Below, piece by piece: positions 63,018-64,000 of a DNA stretch of 64,000 bases (position 1 is the stretch's first letter; each line of letters starts with the position of its first letter). The position numbers and the translations under genes were made by a program. Below the pieces are notes generated by a model. It saw only the letters and a list, made by a program, of their open reading frames with translations, was not told the DNA's origin and did not search any database. Where the stretch lies: contig NZ_CP004388.1 in the NCBI RefSeq assembly GCF_000300235.2, positions 3,170,001 to 3,234,000 on the forward strand, written 5' to 3'. Source of the stretch: Thalassospira xiamenensis M-5 = DSM 17429. GTDB taxonomy: Bacteria; Pseudomonadota; Alphaproteobacteria; Rhodospirillales; Thalassospiraceae.

Positions 63018-64000
63018 CTACTGTGCAGGTGCCACACCGGCCCCTTCAAGGGCCTCAACATCAAGAGAGAAGTCCGAAATCACCGCACCATATTCACCGA
63101 CCGGCAAGGCTTCCTTGCCATCAATGCTGTAGGTAAGTGCCCCGGCATTACCGACTTCAAGCATCAGCCCGTTTTTATTGGGCACGCGATAGGTATCCCC
63201 CGCACTCAGCATCCGGGTCAGCAGGATGTTGCCATCACCTTCGCGAATGCGAACCCAACTGGTTTCGACCGCCTCAATGGTAACACGGCTGTCAAGATTG
63301 ACCGCACCAAACACACGCCCGCCACCAACTTCGTCAACAGCCGGTGCTGCCGGAACAGAAGCCGTTTCCGCCGCTGGTGCAACTGGTGCCGATGACGGCG
63401 ACTGTGCGGTTGATTGTTCCGGTGCTTGCGCTGTCGGGGCAGGTGCTTCGGCAACTTCGTTCTGTGCCGCAGGTGTTTCTACCGGTACCGTATCAGCCAC
63501 TTGCGGGGCTTCTGCGGTTTCCTCCACCGGTTCCTGTTCTGTCACGACAGATGCAGGTGCATTTGAATCATCCGCTGGCGCTTCCGCCGTTTCGGCAGGT
63601 TGCTCTGCGGATGCGGATGGCTCGACTTCTGCCGCACGGGCATCCGCCGCATTTTCAAGATTGCGTTCCGGAACGGCCTGCTCACCACCCGACGTATAAC
63701 TTGCAAGACGTTCAGGCAGCGGATCAACGAGATCAGCAATCGTTTTTCCCTGGCTCGACAAGTAATACCAGCCACCATAGGCACCGATACCAAGCAATGC
63801 CGCAATCAGAAGAACCGCTCCACCGGGAACGCGGCTTTCCTGAACAGGTTTTGGGAAACTAAGCTCGCTTCGGGCTGCGGGCGCATTGCTTTCCACGCGG
63901 AAACGCCGCACGATTTCTGCCCCGTCAAGTCCGAGATGTTCGGCATAGGCTTTAACAAAGCCCAAACCATACGGGCCACCGGGCAACACCGAATAATCGC
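63018..64000 (-). CDS. RodZ-like cell-shape protein (N-terminal part outside window)
   Basis: The frame runs to the right edge of the window. It opens in the last part of the helix-turn-helix (YSVLPGGPYGLGFVKAYAEH, followed by LGLDGAEIVRRFR), then a membrane segment (GGAVLLIAALLGIGAYGGWY), a long Ala/Pro/Glu-rich linker of about 150 residues, and a C-terminal DUF4115-type beta domain (VTIEAVETSWVRIREGDGNI; GLMLEVGNAGALTYSIDGKE). RodZ links MreB filaments to the cell-wall machinery. The linker is typical of the family and is likely disordered in the periplasm. About 60 N-terminal residues are missing. Confidence 0.85.
   Translation of the reverse strand, partial: DYSVLPGGPYGLGFVKAYAEHLGLDGAEIVRRFRVESNAPAARSELSFPKPVQESRVPGGAVLLIAALLGIGAYGGWYYLSSQGKTIADLVDPLPERLASYTSGGEQAVPERNLENAADARAAEVEPSASAEQPAETAEAPADDSNAPASVVTEQEPVEETAEAPQVADTVPVETPAAQNEVAEAPAPTAQAPEQSTAQSPSSAPVAPAAETASVPAAPAVDEVGGGRVFGAVNLDSRVTIEAVETSWVRIREGDGNILLTRMLSAGDTYRVPNKNGLMLEVGNAGALTYSIDGKEALPVGEYGAVISDFSLDVEALEGAGVAPAQ

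Noticed and set aside
1-64000. tRNA, rRNA, CRISPR array or prophage
   Set aside because: I looked for tRNA-like cloverleaf ends, regularly spaced repeats with unique spacers, and phage structural genes, and saw none. A short tRNA could be missed by eye; a tRNAscan run would settle it.

Overview
The window looks like chromosomal DNA of a free-living, respiring alphaproteobacterium of the Rhodospirillales, most like Thalassospira. That placement is inferred from gene content and moderate-to-high GC, not from a marker-gene search. Alphaproteobacterial marks include the DUF1013 regulator TrcR, DUF1465, DUF1192 and DUF4167 proteins, COQ9, frataxin, a three-gene pntAA-pntAB-pntB transhydrogenase and a block rodZ-ispG-hisS-hemA-prfA-prmC-DUF4167. 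I saw no rRNA, tRNA, CRISPR array or prophage. The only intact mobile element is one IS1182-type insertion sequence.

Layout. 1-7300: the end of a cell-wall peptidase, then a LysR gene divergent from an amino-acid ABC importer and a FAD-dependent amine or amino-acid oxidase (uptake plus oxidation of one unknown nitrogen compound). 7300-12600: an ABC exporter with frataxin, ribosomal protein L31, a membrane-anchored nucleotidyl cyclase, and DUF1465 behind a promoter with an unusual palindrome array. 13000-16900: DUF1192, quinone oxidoreductase, trcR, and an insertion sequence sitting in the trcR terminator. 17000-20630: DeoR and LysR regulators, a GNAT acetyltransferase and an MFS transporter. 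20690-23960: an accessory region with a frameshifted autotransporter, dyad repeats at its promoter, a gene remnant and two short tandem-repeat arrays.

23960-36600: propionyl-CoA synthetase, two YdcH-like small proteins, ubiX, phosphofructokinase, a degenerate GGDEF protein, purEK, a nuclease-like protein, coq9 and def, a HlyD/DUF3302 pair, and rpsU. 36800-52900: an ion antiporter, the transhydrogenase operon with a probable 6S RNA gene just upstream, an ABC1 kinase with oligoendopeptidase F, an acyl-CoA ligase with a small P-loop kinase, a DUF4197 lipoprotein-like protein and clpB. 53200-64000: a MOSC protein, a TraG/VirD4-like protein that has lost both Walker motifs, and the translation, heme and isoprenoid operon ending in rodZ.

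Most of the window is housekeeping. The parts worth a second look are four. The insertion sequence duplicated a complete terminator hairpin on insertion and carries its own inward-facing terminators. The autotransporter reading frame is broken exactly at a run of eight G, below two 30-bp-spaced dyad repeats. A Walker-less VirD4-like gene also has a run of eight G at its 5' end. A TACGTA palindrome array lies upstream of a promoter whose leader holds a terminator-like hairpin. None of these proves a new system, but each can be tested by comparing related strains.
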